Source: Mya arenaria (Eukaryota; Mollusca; Bivalvia; Myida; Myidae). From it: DNA of 64,000 bases. The position numbers were made by a program, and so were the translations under genes. The DNA is taken from NCBI RefSeq assembly GCF_026914265.1, contig NC_069132.1:34714932-34778931 (forward strand), written 5' to 3'. The notes below the pieces were generated by a model. It worked only from the letters and a program-made list of their open reading frames with translations, made no database searches and was not told the origin of the DNA. Positions 47,173 to 57,814 of this stretch are shown here, in pieces. Numbering within the stretch: the first letter of the stretch is position 1; each line of letters starts with the position of its first letter.

Positions 47173-47480
47173 GTCAGTTAATTAAAAAGGAAAAGGATTT
47201 TTTACGTCTACTTCTCAATACTTCTATCAAACAGAAAAAGGTGTTATTAAGAGCGATAGACAAGTCGCAGTTAAACGCTATTGTACAAATTGTGTATAAT
47301 TTGATGCTAGGTTATCATCCTCTGGCAGATAAAGACAAAAAACAGTTGGCAAAACATAAAACTGTTATTCGGCAGTTTATAAGCAAAAGCATTTCGTTGA
47401 AAAAGAGAAAGGAATTGCTTTTAAAGTATTTCAAATATATTTTACCATTTATCAACACCATCAAAAGCAAGTTGTTGTGA
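47169..47480 (+). CDS. Small basic Polinton protein (103 aa), conserved type
   Basis: Overlaps the ATPase stop by 4 bp. Lys/Leu-rich, helical, with a KDFLRLLLNTSIKQKK start and a central LAKHKTVIRQF...SLKKRKELL block. This arrangement recurs in Polintons beside the ATPase or polymerase (recalled). No enzymatic motif; possibly a DNA-binding or virion core component. Confidence 0.6.
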   Translation: MSQLIKKEKDFLRLLLNTSIKQKKVLLRAIDKSQLNAIVQIVYNLMLGYHPLADKDKKQLAKHKTVIRQFISKSISLKKRKELLLKYFKYILPFINTIKSKLL

Positions 47481-47487
47481 AAGAAGG

Positions 47488-47901
47488 ATGGCTCGTGAAA
47501 TGGTTGTGGTGCCGAAAAGTAAATACGATCATTTACTTAAGCTTGAATCTGAACAAAGAGGTGGCAGTCTGCGAGATAGAAACGAAACATCCTCGGTTGC
47601 TAATGATATTGTCAGTGATAAAAACGCGGATAAAAGAGACGAACATTCGTCCGTGTCTGGCTTAGAAAAAACATCTACGGATGATAGCGAAGTTAAACAC
47701 GAAGAAAACGCCGATGTAGAAAAACCAAATCTATATGTGCGTAAACCATTCTCAGAAATGCATTTCGATAGGAGGAGGTTAACACATTCGAATGTTAAAA
47801 AGGAAAAGGGTGCCAAGAAGCGCTTGAACGAGAGAAGGCGTATACAATCAAAGGGAGATGGAAAGAATGTCAAACAACGTTGGATTAACTACACCATTTA
47901 A
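47488..47901 (+). CDS. Polinton protein with VVVPKSKYDHLL N-terminus (137 aa)
   Basis: Starts at ATG 47488, 8 bp after the previous stop. The N-terminus VVVPKSKYDHLLKLE is a recurrent opening in Polinton accessory proteins (recalled); the middle is acidic and Ser-rich, and the C-terminus is strongly basic (KKEKGAKKRLNERRRIQSK). A disordered, DNA-binding virion-associated protein is the likeliest reading; no domain is recognisable. Confidence 0.6.
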   Translation: MAREMVVVPKSKYDHLLKLESEQRGGSLRDRNETSSVANDIVSDKNADKRDEHSSVSGLEKTSTDDSEVKHEENADVEKPNLYVRKPFSEMHFDRRRLTHSNVKKEKGAKKRLNERRRIQSKGDGKNVKQRWINYTI

Positions 47902-47939
47902 AGGTACTTTTATTCGGTGCATGATCTTATGAATTATAA

Positions 47940-48350
47940 ATGCCATTTCAGATTCGTTGAATAGGTTTAATGACATGAAAAAGAAATAGGAGACGTACCT
48001 CTCGGTGATTTTTAATCTAAAAATTAAAAATGTTGAATAGCTCTAGGTGTGGTTACGAATGTTCTCATACATAATAAATGATCTTTCAAATAAAACTGAC
48101 AGGTTTAATTATCGAGCTTCCATCATGAAAAGAAATACAAGACACAACTCCCGGTGATTTTAATTAAAAAAATAAAATGTTGAATAGCTCTAGGTGTGGT
48201 TACGAATTTTCTCATACATATTTAATGATCCATCACATAAAACTGACATTTAATTCTCAACTTTCAGTCATGAAAAGCACATCTCGGTGATTTTAATTAA
48301 AAGTGTTGATTATATCGAGGACGTGACACACCTCCCGGTGATGTTAATTA
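47940..48350. repeat. Tandem ~150-bp repeats upstream of the polymerase gene
   Basis: Phrases ATGTTGAATAGCTCTAGGTG, GGTTACGAAT, TCATACATA..TAATGATC and CTCGGTGATTTTAAT recur two to four times. This is the largest non-coding gap in the gene-dense part of the Polinton. It may hold the polymerase promoter; nothing more specific is visible. Confidence 0.7.
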
Positions 48351-48522
48351 TAAAAATTGTTGATGTTTTTATATTATACTCGGTTTTAAATTACGAATAT
48401 TTCAGTACGATGGAGGCAGTCGAAGAAGACAGTTTCGTTGTGAAAGCTTAAAACACTTTACTTTACCTTCAAACATTTTGGATATTTTTTTTTTGAATAT
48501 TTCGTTGAAAAAGTAAACAAAA

Positions 48523-51500
48523 ATGGAAAAGAAACAGAGTGATACTTTATCGGATGATAGTGACAAGGAATTAAATCGTAGAGAGAGTCAGAATTTTAAA
48601 AAGAAAGACAAAGGATTCAAATGTGTTATATGTTCTAAACACTACAAAACTATAAGAGCACGGCGACAGCATATGCAGAGTCATATGATCAAACGCAAGT
48701 GTGAACAATGCGATAAATCGTATGCGCGCTTAGAAAAACTGCGCAATCATCAGAAAAAGGTTCACGGATTACACCGTCCACAAAGACAAACATCTGCCTC
48801 GTTTTCATGTACATTATGCAATAAAACGTTCGGGAGAGAATATAATCTCAATCGACATAAGGCAAAGGTACATCAACGAACTCCGAGAAGGTGCACAACT
48901 CAGTTTTCGTGTCGACATTGCGAACGAGAATTTCAAAATTATGATGAATTATTTCATCATGTAAGTCAGAACCATCCTTTAAATCAACAAGGCGGTCGAA
49001 GAGCGACAACCCCCGCTGCATTAAATGTTGACGAACCATACGATCAGCAAAGTGTAAAGCAACTTGTCGATGGGTCTGATGCTAGTATAGAGAAAGAAGA
49101 TAATGGTGAACGCAATAATGACGATGAAAAAGAAAATGATAATGAGGACAATGACGTTGATTTGAATCAACAAAATGAGGAATCGGCTTTAAGAAATGGA
49201 GTGATAAACAGATATTTGCAACCCAGAGGAAACGAAAGATACGATGTGTTGACATTTTTCGCTAATAACAGAGACAGAGTCATGGCCTATCTACAGTCTC
49301 GCGCGCGCGCATTAGGAGGTATTAAATGGAATCTATGCGTGCAAGTAGAAATGCAGCGCGACGATGGTTCAGACATTGTAGTGACAGCGCCATATTTTAG
49401 AAGTCGAACTTATAGAACATTGTCGGCGGATGATATAGACGAACACGATTTAAATGAGGCGATGCAGAAAATGTTTGAGAGTCTGGAAAAATTCATTCGT
49501 GAAGGCTCGGGGTGGTATATCAAAAAAGTGTTGAAACTAGAAATCCATACTGTGGTGTACAAACCCGTCAAGGGCTCCGCATATATACCCTTACCGAGAT
49601 CGCTGTCAAAGAGTCGAAGTCTATTAAATATTCAAAACCAGGATGATAAGTGTTTTCTATACTGCCTAATAGCGTCATTACATCCGACAGCGATTGAACC
49701 GGAACGCGTGGAACATTACTATCAATACGAATACGAAGTAAATATGTCTGGCATCAGCTTTCCCGTCACCTTATCGCAAATACGGAAAGTGGAACGCCAA
49801 AATGAACATATATCGATCAATGTCTTTGCCTATGAGGACGAGTCAATCGTTCCATTAAGAATCACCGAGCAACGCCATCGCTTGCACCATGTCAATTTAT
49901 TGTGGCTGATGCACGAGGAAAAATCGCACTATTGTTTGATTACCAATCTAAACCGCTTTCTGTCTCGCACAAAGACGCATAACAACCAACTATATTTTTG
50001 CTCTTACTGCCTACACGGATTTAGCAAGGAAAGGTCACTACAAGAACATGAGCAGTATTGTTCAACGCATGAAGCCCAAAGGGTAGAACTTCCCATTGCC
50101 GGTCAGAACGATATTCTTGAATTTAAAGATTATGAAAAGACATTGACAGTCCCTTTCGTGATATACGCCGATTTTGAAACCATCAACAGAAAACTACACA
50201 CTTGCTCACCAAATCCTGAACAGTCTGCTACCACAGCGACGAGCAAACTCGAGGTCTGCGGTTTCGGTTATAAAGTTGTGTGCGAAGATAAACAATACAC
50301 CAAACCTTCTGTGATTTATAGGGGTGAAGACGCTGGTAAGAAATTCATCGAATCGTTATTAAAAGAGCAAGAAGATATACAAGAGATTCTTTCCACTATT
50401 GAACCCATGCAGATTACTGAAGAACATAATGATCTTATTGAAAATGCTACTCATTGTTGTATCTGCAAAACACGATTCACGTCTTACGACAAGACCTACA
50501 ATAGGATAGTGAGACATCATAACCATCTCACTGGGGAGATCATTGGACCAGCCTGTAACAGCTGTAATCTCAGTTGTAAACAAGCAAAGTTTATCCCCGT
50601 CGTATTTCATAACCTGAAAAATTTTGATGCCCACATTCTCTGCGAAAATCTCGGTCTTTTCAAAGACTATCCATTGAAATGTATCGCTCAAAATACCGAG
50701 CGATATGTCAGTTTTTCACTAGATAGACTGAGATTTATAGACAGTTTCCAGTTCCTTCCCGCTTCATTAGAAAGTTTGGTCGAAAATCTAGCTCAAGATG
50801 GATTGCCAGCCTTCACACATTTGCTGTCTGAAAGCGAAACACATGCTCACCTACTCCTTCGAAAGGGCGTTTATCCGTACGAATACATGGACTCCTTCGA
50901 TAAATTTGATGAGTCAGAATTACCGTCTAAAGATCAATTCTATTCAACAATCAAAAAAGAACATATTTCGAATGAAGATTATGAACACGCGCGCACCGTG
51001 TTTCAGACGTTCAACATGCGTTCGTTAGGAGAGTATCATGATCTGTATCTGAAAACTGATGTGGTGTTACTGAGCGATGTATTTGAGTCATTTAGAAAGC
51101 TGTGTTTACAACAGTACGAGCTAGATCCATGTCATTTCTACACTTCACCCGGTCTATCTTGGTCAGCTTGTCTGAAAATGACAGACGTTAAGTTAGAGTT
51201 GCTGACGGACATCGATAAAATATTGATGATAGAGGCCGGCATTCGCGGAGGTGTGTCTCAGATATCAAATCGCTATAAAAAGGCAAACAACAAATATGTG
51301 CGAGAGTACGACCCTTTACAACCTACGACATTTCTACAGTACCTAGACGCAAACAATCTCTACGGTTGGGCTATGGTGCAACCTCTTCCACTACGTGACT
51401 TTGTGTTCATGAACCAGAAATACATTGAGGCATTTGATGTCATGTCTATTCCGGAAGCAGGTGACACGGGTTACATTCTAGAGGTGTCGTTACATTACCC

Positions 51501-53186
51501 TGAAAGTCTTCACGATAGTCATAACTGCCTACCTTTAGCCCCCGTGCGAAGAGCTATTTCGAACGAAGAGCTCTCCGTATGCGAGACAACTGCTCAGAAA
51601 GCTGCACGGATTATCTGAGAAGGACCCTCTACCAAACCGCGGTAAAGTGGAGAAATTGTTGACCACATTAGAAGACAAAGATCATTACGTCTTGCATTAC
51701 AGAAACCTACAGTTATACATCAGACTAGGCATGGAACTCAAAGCCGTTCATAGAATTCTCAAATTCAAACAAGAACCGTGGATGAAGACCTACATTGATC
51801 AAAACACGGAAATGCGTAAGATAGCCACGTCCGCATTCCAGAAAAATTTCTACAAACTGATGAATGTATCCGTGTTTGGAAAGGTAAGTCTTTCATTAGA
51901 TATATTTTACTTTTTATAATCATCTCTGCTATGCTATTTTTCTGTTAAACATTCCGCGTGAATGAAGAATCTATAACTATTTTCAAACCCTTTCAGACCA
52001 TGGAAAACGTGAGACTCCACAAGAATATTGAATTGGTACATACAGAAGGTAGACTTCAAAAAGTCACTGCCAAACCGGCCTACAAAAATACTACCATCTT
52101 CAATGAAGACTTGGTTGCGGTGGAACTGTACAGGACAAAAGTCAGCTTATGTAAACCTATTTTTTGTGGCATGAGTGTATTAGGTATGGTGTTTCGTTTA
52201 TGAATACATTTTTCTTTTGTTGTCATTGTTGAAGATTACTATCTTAAAAACATACAATGTCGCGCTTTGTCTTTCAATTTTATCATTACTACTTCTATCT
52301 GTATTATGATTCTCCGCTTCAGATCTGAGCAAATGTCTGATGTACGACTTTTGGTACAATTATATCAAAACGAAGTACAACAACGCCTCGACACAACTAC
52401 AAATGACGGATACAGGTAAAACGTATACTCTTTGTTATAAACCGATCTATAGTTGTTATCTTTTAACTACACCAAAACAAGTAAAGCGTAAAAACAAGTG
52501 TGGAAAGTACTACATGTCGGATAACTAACTCATTCAATAATTCAACTGATTGGTGTTTTTTTGTTGTTTTTTTAGATAGCCTCCTGTTTTCTTGCGATAC
52601 AGACGATATATACGAAGACATGAACGCTTCAATGGAGTACTTCGACACCTCTGACTACCCGGAGGGGCATTTTCTTCAAAGTGATCTCAATAAAAAAGTG
52701 CTAGGAAAAATGAAAGACGAAACCAACGGAAGCCCCATTACTGAATTTGTGGGACTTAGATCAAAAATGTATAGCTTTCGATGTAACGATAAAGATTTTA
52801 AGAGAGCCAAAGGCATTACTAAGGTAACGGTAAAAAAAGAGTTAAAACATGACTGTTACAAAAATACTTTATTCGATGAAACTAGCAGGATCTCGTCCAT
52901 GTCCTCTCTTAGAAGTCACAGACATGCATTACTCGGTGAAACGATTCAAAAAACGGGGCTCTCTGCATTCGATGATAAAAGATTTCTAAAAAACGCAGTA
53001 GAAAGTTATGCTTACGGACATTACAAAGTCGCTACTGAACCTAATGCAAAAGATGCGATGGAAACGCAGGAGGCAATGACATTTACAATCGTATCTGAAA
53101 AGGATCTTTCAAAAAGATACTCGATTGGTGTTGAACACAGTTTTAACATTAATGACTTTAAAATCACTCCTTGCAGAAAATTGTGA
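48523..53186 (+). CDS. Protein-primed DNA polymerase B with N-terminal zinc fingers (Polinton, spliced)
   Basis: The N-terminus has four C2H2 fingers (C34/C37/H50/H54; C60/C63/H76/H81; C96/C99/H112/H117; C130/C133 with H145-H151), which are an addition to the usual Polinton polymerase. The proofreading exonuclease follows: YADFET (about residue 548), a treble-clef RHHNHLTGEIIGPACNSCN insert typical of Polinton polymerases (about 660), FHNLKNFDAH (about 695) and YLKTDVVLLSDVFE (about 840). Polymerase motif A is YLDANNLYGW (about 940). Downstream segments carry motif B (KNFYKLMNVSVFGK, near 51850) and the motif C DTDS-type aspartates (near 52410-52610). Segments after 51882 are separated by three short GT-AG introns. 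It replicates element DNA using a protein primer. The gene shows about one apparent break. Confidence 0.92.
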
Positions 53187-53368
53187 CCTATAATGTTTTA
53201 TGTAAAATATAGTATATGTGTATGCCATTCTTCATTTATACAAAGTGAAATAAATATATACAACATATAGTTTTGTTTTTATTACATGTCTCATGAATGA
53301 AGTAAAAACGCAAACAATAACATATATTTTATTCATTTATTGATTACAATATGCATAACGTATGAGTT
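53187..53368. terminator. Convergent polyadenylation region between the two Polinton gene blocks
   Basis: Plus strand: AATAAA at 53249-53254, ~65 bp after the polymerase stop. Minus strand: AATAAA at 53341-53336 and 53333-53328, ~30-40 bp after the protease stop. The two transcription blocks therefore end back to back. Confidence 0.75.
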
Positions 53369-53893
53369 TTACAAGCATGGCAATAAAGAAGCGCATATCT
53401 GATTATGATTATTCCACTCATTCACTAGACATAATGGATAAGCGTTAAACATGGTATCAGCTATAAATGTATCATTGCAATCTACAGCCGAAACATCAAA
53501 CATGTTTAAAAATGTTTGATAGGTGTATCCGAGTAGTCTTTGACGCAAAAACAAGATACAGTATAGTCCGCACACATTAGAATGATCACTTTGTAATTGA
53601 ATACGGTTGGTGTGTACTTTGCTAGCTTTGATACGTAGCCAATGTTGAAAATACGAACTATTCTGACCGGGCGTTCTACCATAGGTATCCAAAAAGTCCA
53701 CATGCCCGAAACCGTCGCAAAAAAATCCGCACCAATGTTGACCATGTTTGCTGTGAATGTCCGTATTGGCAATAAATCCGAAAGGAGTCTTTGGAAGTTC
53801 AAGCGGTAGTCTATCGGCAGGAAAAACGCCAATCACTCGTTTTGTTAACACGGGGTCACAATCGATCATACATGTCAGTTGGGATGTTTCCAT
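53369..53893 (-). CDS. Adenovirus-type maturation cysteine protease (Polinton)
   Basis: 174 residues starting at ATG 53891-53893. The adenain-like triad is visible: H53 in GQHWCGFF, D69 in VDFLDTYG, and C108 in NVCGLYC, with Q101 where the oxyanion-hole glutamine is expected. Length fits the family (about 170-210). It cleaves capsid and core precursors during virion maturation (family knowledge). Its start overlaps the stop of the major capsid gene by a base, forming a compact leftward late-gene block. Confidence 0.92.
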   Translation of the reverse strand: METSQLTCMIDCDPVLTKRVIGVFPADRLPLELPKTPFGFIANTDIHSKHGQHWCGFFCDGFGHVDFLDTYGRTPGQNSSYFQHWLRIKASKVHTNRIQLQSDHSNVCGLYCILFLRQRLLGYTYQTFLNMFDVSAVDCNDTFIADTMFNAYPLCLVNEWNNHNQICASLLPCL

Positions 53894-55360
53894 TACGACA
53901 AAATTATATCTCGCTCCTTGTTCACTTCGAAATAGCCGGGACCCTCGCTGTACACGATGCAGCTCATAGGCTCTGATAACGGATTCTTAAAGACGACGTC
54001 TAGTCGTACATTCCCAGATTTTGTTAGTGACAAATACTCTCCGTGATGGGAGAAATCAGGCTCTAGTTCAAACACGAACAACGTAGAACCGCCAATAAAG
54101 TGAGTTCTATCTAACTGGTTGCCTTCATCTTGCCTCCACTTCCCGCTAGATAAAAGCAAGTTGGTGTAGGCACGTATGGTGGAGGTGCCAGAAGCACTAA
54201 AGTCCAGCTTAAGCGGGTTAGATCCGACGGGAAGACCGTCGCAATACACAGTGATTTGCTGAATGGAGCAGTTCTCAAAATTAAACGGGTTAGTACTAAT
54301 ATCCCCGCTCACTGCCTTACTTTTCACGAACCCCACGATTAACTTGTTGGGACGTCTGCCTTGGTACATATTATCCCAACTGTACGTGGTGGAACCTGAT
54401 GCAATACTGACTGATTTCACCTCCACCTTATTGTAGGGGTAAAGAGCATTTTGCTTCTCTAGTATCTTGGAATGACCGAAAATGACAGCGGGATTCACCC
54501 GGATCTTTCGCGCGAGAATGTAAATGTCTTCAATGACCAACTGATAGGGTACCGCATCTGCCGCACACAGACAAAACTCTATTGGACTCCTATAAAGCTT
54601 GATTTTCAGGTCAACCTCGTTCAACAGGAATCTATTCATATCGAACAGATCGTGGAATATACATCCTTGCATATCTAGCGACGCGGACTGGGCTATTAAT
54701 TTGTTCCTCAGAAAAAGTCCGTTGTTAGTACCATTAGGATCGACAACTCCTGCAAAAACAAAACAAAAAAAAAGATAACATTTTAATGCGAGATATCGAA
54801 AAGGATATAATTTTAAAACAAACAAATAAAAACAACGTAGTATTTATTTGTCAAGGCATTATGATATAAACAAAATTACCAGGAGAGTCTGCATCGTCCA
54901 TGATAAAGCACTGTGTGGTAAGCTGGCTATCAGCAGCATCCCGCCCATACTTCAGTATAGTTGGTATGTAGGCTCTGTATGGGTTGTAGTTGCACGTAAT
55001 GGTGGCCTTGTTTTGAAGCGTGACTTCCACGGTGGAAAACAACGCCTGAAGAAACATATTGGCAGGCGCGACCTTATTGTCCGCCTTCTCTCCGATGGCA
55101 CTTCCATCCGCCTTTGTAACTTTTACCTTCACAAATATCCTTGAATTTTTCAAATCCAAATAGTCCATGGAGTTCTGACCGCTAATTCTGAACTCAAAAG
55201 GACCGTCGCTAGAGGCCTGCGACATAGGTCGAATTTCCTCATCATAAATGTTAGTTACACTCGTTTGTGTGCTCGGAAGATCGAATAAAGCCAGCTCCGA
55301 CACGAGTCCTTCTTTAAATTTACTTTCATTCAACACCGACATATTTTTAACTAATTTCAA
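53893..55360 (-). CDS. Major capsid protein, double jelly roll (Polinton, two segments)
   Basis: The N-terminal segment (55360-54882) begins MSVLNESKFKEGLVSELALF after a short leader and contains FLQALFSTVEVTLQNK and YNPYRAYIPTILKY, typical of Polinton and adintovirus hexon-like proteins. A GT-AG intron (about 54749-54881) leads to the C-terminal segment with FDMNRFLLNEVDLKIKLYRS, YNKVEVKSVSI and the ending VDVVFKNPLSEPMSCIVYSE. Together about 450 residues, the usual size of the double jelly-roll capsid protein that forms the pseudo-hexameric capsomers (family knowledge). Both segments are open. Confidence 0.9.
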
Positions 55361-55781
55361 ATATATCCTTTTTTCGGCTGCCTTTCAACTTTTTACACCC
55401 CTTTCTCGAGGTTTTCTTCGTTTTATACGTTTTTTTCTTACCACCTCCGCGATGACGCTTGGTTCCTTTGTGAGACTTTTTGTTGCTGTTTTTGCGTTTA
55501 GTCCCGCGTCGTTGCTGTCCTGTGCTAGACTGAAGCATATCCACGACACTAGCCGGATTTATATCCTGTCTTTCAAGCTCCGACTTCGCTTGCGCTGTCG
55601 TTTGCTCCGCCGGTAAGACAGCTTTTATAGGATAAGTTTTATCGTCTACCGCTTTTAAGTAGTCCACTGGTATGACTGATAAACGCCGCCCACCTCCGGA
55701 TTGATTCAAAGACGTTTTACCGCTGCTAACGCGATCAAAGAAATCAACCCACTTTTGTGGATTAGGAACATATAATGTCAT
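55347..55781 (-). CDS. Basic virion-core-like protein (pX/pVI-like), Polinton
   Basis: 144 residues; ATG 55779-55781. The N-terminal half has LYVPNPQKWVDFF and a GGGRR site, the middle ASVVDMLQSS; the C-terminal ~55 residues are almost all Lys/Arg/Gly/Ser/Thr. The layout (short N-terminal module, protease-like GG sites, polybasic tail) and position between minor and major capsid genes match the minor core or cement proteins of adintoviruses and adenoviruses. Likely condenses DNA or links it to the shell; that is inference. It overlaps the start of the capsid frame by 14 bp. Confidence 0.7.
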   Translation of the reverse strand: MTLYVPNPQKWVDFFDRVSSGKTSLNQSGGGRRLSVIPVDYLKAVDDKTYPIKAVLPAEQTTAQAKSELERQDINPASVVDMLQSSTGQQRRGTKRKNSNKKSHKGTKRHRGGGKKKTYKTKKTSRKGCKKLKGSRKKDIFEIS

Positions 55782-55790
55782 TTTTTCTTC

Positions 55791-56240
55791 TCACAAGAAT
55801 GGATACTGCTTTAAATGAAGCGTCAGGTACACCGGCTGTTTCAACTCTGTCGCGAAGGTGCCGCTCTCCGATTTAATATAAATCAGAAATTCTCTCACCT
55901 CTGTCCTTTTTACTGGTACGTAATAAGGCGTATCCAAAATATAGTCCCAGCCTCTTTTATTGTTTTTCTCCAACCGTCGTAACAGCGGTTGTTCAGATCC
56001 GTGGACTATGCTTTCTTTACAAAGGTCTGAGTAAACGTATAAAGCTTCATTCGCCGTTTTCAATTTAGATTCCTCGGAAGCAAACAACTCAGTCAGTGCC
56101 ACTTTCCAATTGCCGTGCAAGCTCAATGGTACACTCAGATGCACTTTAAATCGATACACTTGGTTATCCGAAAAATAAGCGTTACTTTCGTCGCTTCTAA
56201 TGTACAAATACCTATCCATGATGATTATTTGGTGTTCCAC
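55791..56240 (-). CDS. Minor capsid (penton) protein, single jelly roll, Polinton
   Basis: 149 residues; ATG 56238-56240, with MDRYLYIRSDES eight codons in as an alternative start. The stretch YIRSDESNAYFSDNQVYRFK then VHLSVPLSLHGNWKVALTEL is the characteristic N-terminal half of Polinton penton proteins, followed by alternating beta strands to LKQPVYLTLHLKQYPF. Size and position next to integrase fit the minor capsid protein that forms the fivefold vertices. Confidence 0.85.
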   Translation of the reverse strand: MEHQIIIMDRYLYIRSDESNAYFSDNQVYRFKVHLSVPLSLHGNWKVALTELFASEESKLKTANEALYVYSDLCKESIVHGSEQPLLRRLEKNNKRGWDYILDTPYYVPVKRTEVREFLIYIKSESGTFATELKQPVYLTLHLKQYPFL

Positions 56241-57379
56241 GCAACGTCCTCAACATCATCAGCATCTACCCAACTATTGAACGTTTTGGGGAACCCTTGC
56301 CATTTAACAAAATATTCACGTCTTCTGTTCCTTTTTCGTTTCTTCAGTATACTCTCGATAAACCATAAACTGTTTTCGTCTTTGTTCACCTTCTGCAGTT
56401 CAGCGGTATAAAACAAACCTTGAATGCGATCACCTTTTAAATCTTTCAGTTTGTACATGGGAATGGCTTGCTTAAGAATTCGACCTGACACTTTAAACAC
56501 CTCCGTGGTGTACTGTTCCTGATAGGCACGCTGAAAGGGCTGTTTAGTGAAGCTAATGCGAACGAGATCACCGTTTTTAAAGTGAAAATTAGGTTTGGCG
56601 ATTGGCTTGTTTGACTTCTTCAAATACATTTTCGCCCACACATCGGCTTCGTTGCTTTTGTTGACATCATTAGGGGCTAAACCGTGCAAACCTCGATGAG
56701 GAGTTGTATTGTAACTCACGACCACATTTTGAAGATCATCGATATATCGATAAGTTCTCTTGTGTCTCATCATTCTATACAATCTCTCTTTTAGAGTCCT
56801 TTGAACTCGCTCTACAAAATTACTTTTCGGGGAGTTGTTTGTGGTGAAAAAATGTATGTTCAAATTCTTCATGTATTTCCTAAACCATTGATTAGAAAAC
56901 TCGCTACCTTTATCCGCTCGAACCTTGCGGATTTCTATCGGAGAAATGTCAATCATCATGTCCTTGGTAGCGTTTAAAACTTCCTTTGCCGTTTTGTTTT
57001 TCAATGGTTTCACCCACAGTTTCCTGGACAGAATGTCGATGGCGCAAAGCAAATAACGTACACCATCATTCTCATCAGCTATGTTAAACATCGACAAAAG
57101 ATCAATGTCCAGCTGCTCGCCGATAGCCGTCACTCGCACATTCGCTTTCTTAAATTTGTGTCGTCTCGGTTTCTGAAGCGAGTAAGCGTCCTGATCGTTT
57201 AACCATTGCTTTACGTAGGAAACAGAAAATATTCCAGGATATTTATCATCAAGAACACGAAACAGTTTTTGCGCACCCGCGTAAGCAGCGGGATTTTTCT
57301 CATCAAAATAATATCTCTCTAAAATGTCTTCTTTCTCTTTATTATCCATGATAATGTTATTAGGGTACTGGTCTGACAT
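56225..57379 (-). CDS. Retroviral-type (c-type) integrase with C-terminal chromodomain, Polinton
   Basis: 384 residues; ATG 57377-57379 lies at the very inner edge of the right terminal repeat. The rve core shows D93 in LDIDLL, D156 in VRADKGSEF and E190 in SNFVERVQRTLKERL. A chromodomain closes the protein (about 338-384: WFIESILKK ... YFVKWQGFPKTFNSWVDADDVE), as in Polinton and chromoviral integrases, where it can steer insertion to marked chromatin. It joins element ends to a target with a 6-bp stagger, matching the ACCGTA duplication. The insertion in satellite DNA would agree with heterochromatin targeting; that link is inference. Confidence 0.95.
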   Translation of the reverse strand: MSDQYPNNIIMDNKEKEDILERYYFDEKNPAAYAGAQKLFRVLDDKYPGIFSVSYVKQWLNDQDAYSLQKPRRHKFKKANVRVTAIGEQLDIDLLSMFNIADENDGVRYLLCAIDILSRKLWVKPLKNKTAKEVLNATKDMMIDISPIEIRKVRADKGSEFSNQWFRKYMKNLNIHFFTTNNSPKSNFVERVQRTLKERLYRMMRHKRTYRYIDDLQNVVVSYNTTPHRGLHGLAPNDVNKSNEADVWAKMYLKKSNKPIAKPNFHFKNGDLVRISFTKQPFQRAYQEQYTTEVFKVSGRILKQAIPMYKLKDLKGDRIQGLFYTAELQKVNKDENSLWFIESILKKRKRNRRREYFVKWQGFPKTFNSWVDADDVEDVAWNTK

Positions 57380-57808
57380 CGAATGAGCATTTAGCTACAA
57401 AAAGTGTCTTTATAATCCTGGCCTTTAAATATAAACAAACGATCAGTAATTAGCGACACCAAGTACTAATTTAAAGTATTAACGCAACCCAGCAACGGTG
57501 ATTAAGAAGAATAACGCTTCTCCGTATTTCCACGACGTGTAGTATAGCAGTTGTTTCCCTTATACTATAAAGAACATTATCGTTCTACAACAATTTTCAT
57601 TCACGTTTACTTATACACACTGGCATTATTGTCAATTCTTTTACTTATATCGTAAAGGACCATCACAGTATACAATACGAGTCTTCCCGCTTCCAAGGAC
57701 ACAATTTTCGTTGAAGAGCAAAACTTCCCCTGGGGAATCCTACTCCCATCAATTTCTATGAGTAAAACTTCCCCTGGGGAATCCTACTCCCATCAATTTC
57801 TAACTACT
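57377..57808. repeat. Polinton right terminal inverted repeat (432 bp)
   Basis: Reverse complement of 36974-37405, same length. It carries the same 44-bp duplication (57714-57757, 57758-57801). Its inner end coincides with the integrase ATG, so the integrase promoter must lie within the repeat. Confidence 0.95.
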
Positions 57809-57814
57809 ACCGTA
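57809..57814. other. Polinton target-site duplication, right (ACCGTA)
   Basis: Identical to 36968-36973 and to the undivided site 29113-29118. Confidence 0.95.

Larger units (their letters stand above)
36974..57808. mobile_element. Polinton/Maverick, 20,835 bp, nearly whole fossil
   Basis: Ends are AGTAGTTAG...CTAACTACT (Polinton-type AG...CT), with 432-bp terminal inverted repeats and a 6-bp target duplication. It carries the family's hallmark genes: integrase, protein-primed DNA polymerase B, packaging ATPase, adenovirus-type protease, and major and minor capsid proteins. It also has extra cargo in the left half: RING finger, PC4-like, small zinc-finger and BIR proteins. Core genes form a rightward and a leftward block that converge near 53,190-53,370. 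Several genes show short GT-AG introns, as metazoan Polintons are known to have. It looks mostly whole, with roughly one apparent break among the core genes and a few in cargo genes. Near-identical outer repeats, perfect target duplication and an intact empty site in a sister unit point to a recent insertion. Confidence 0.97.
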
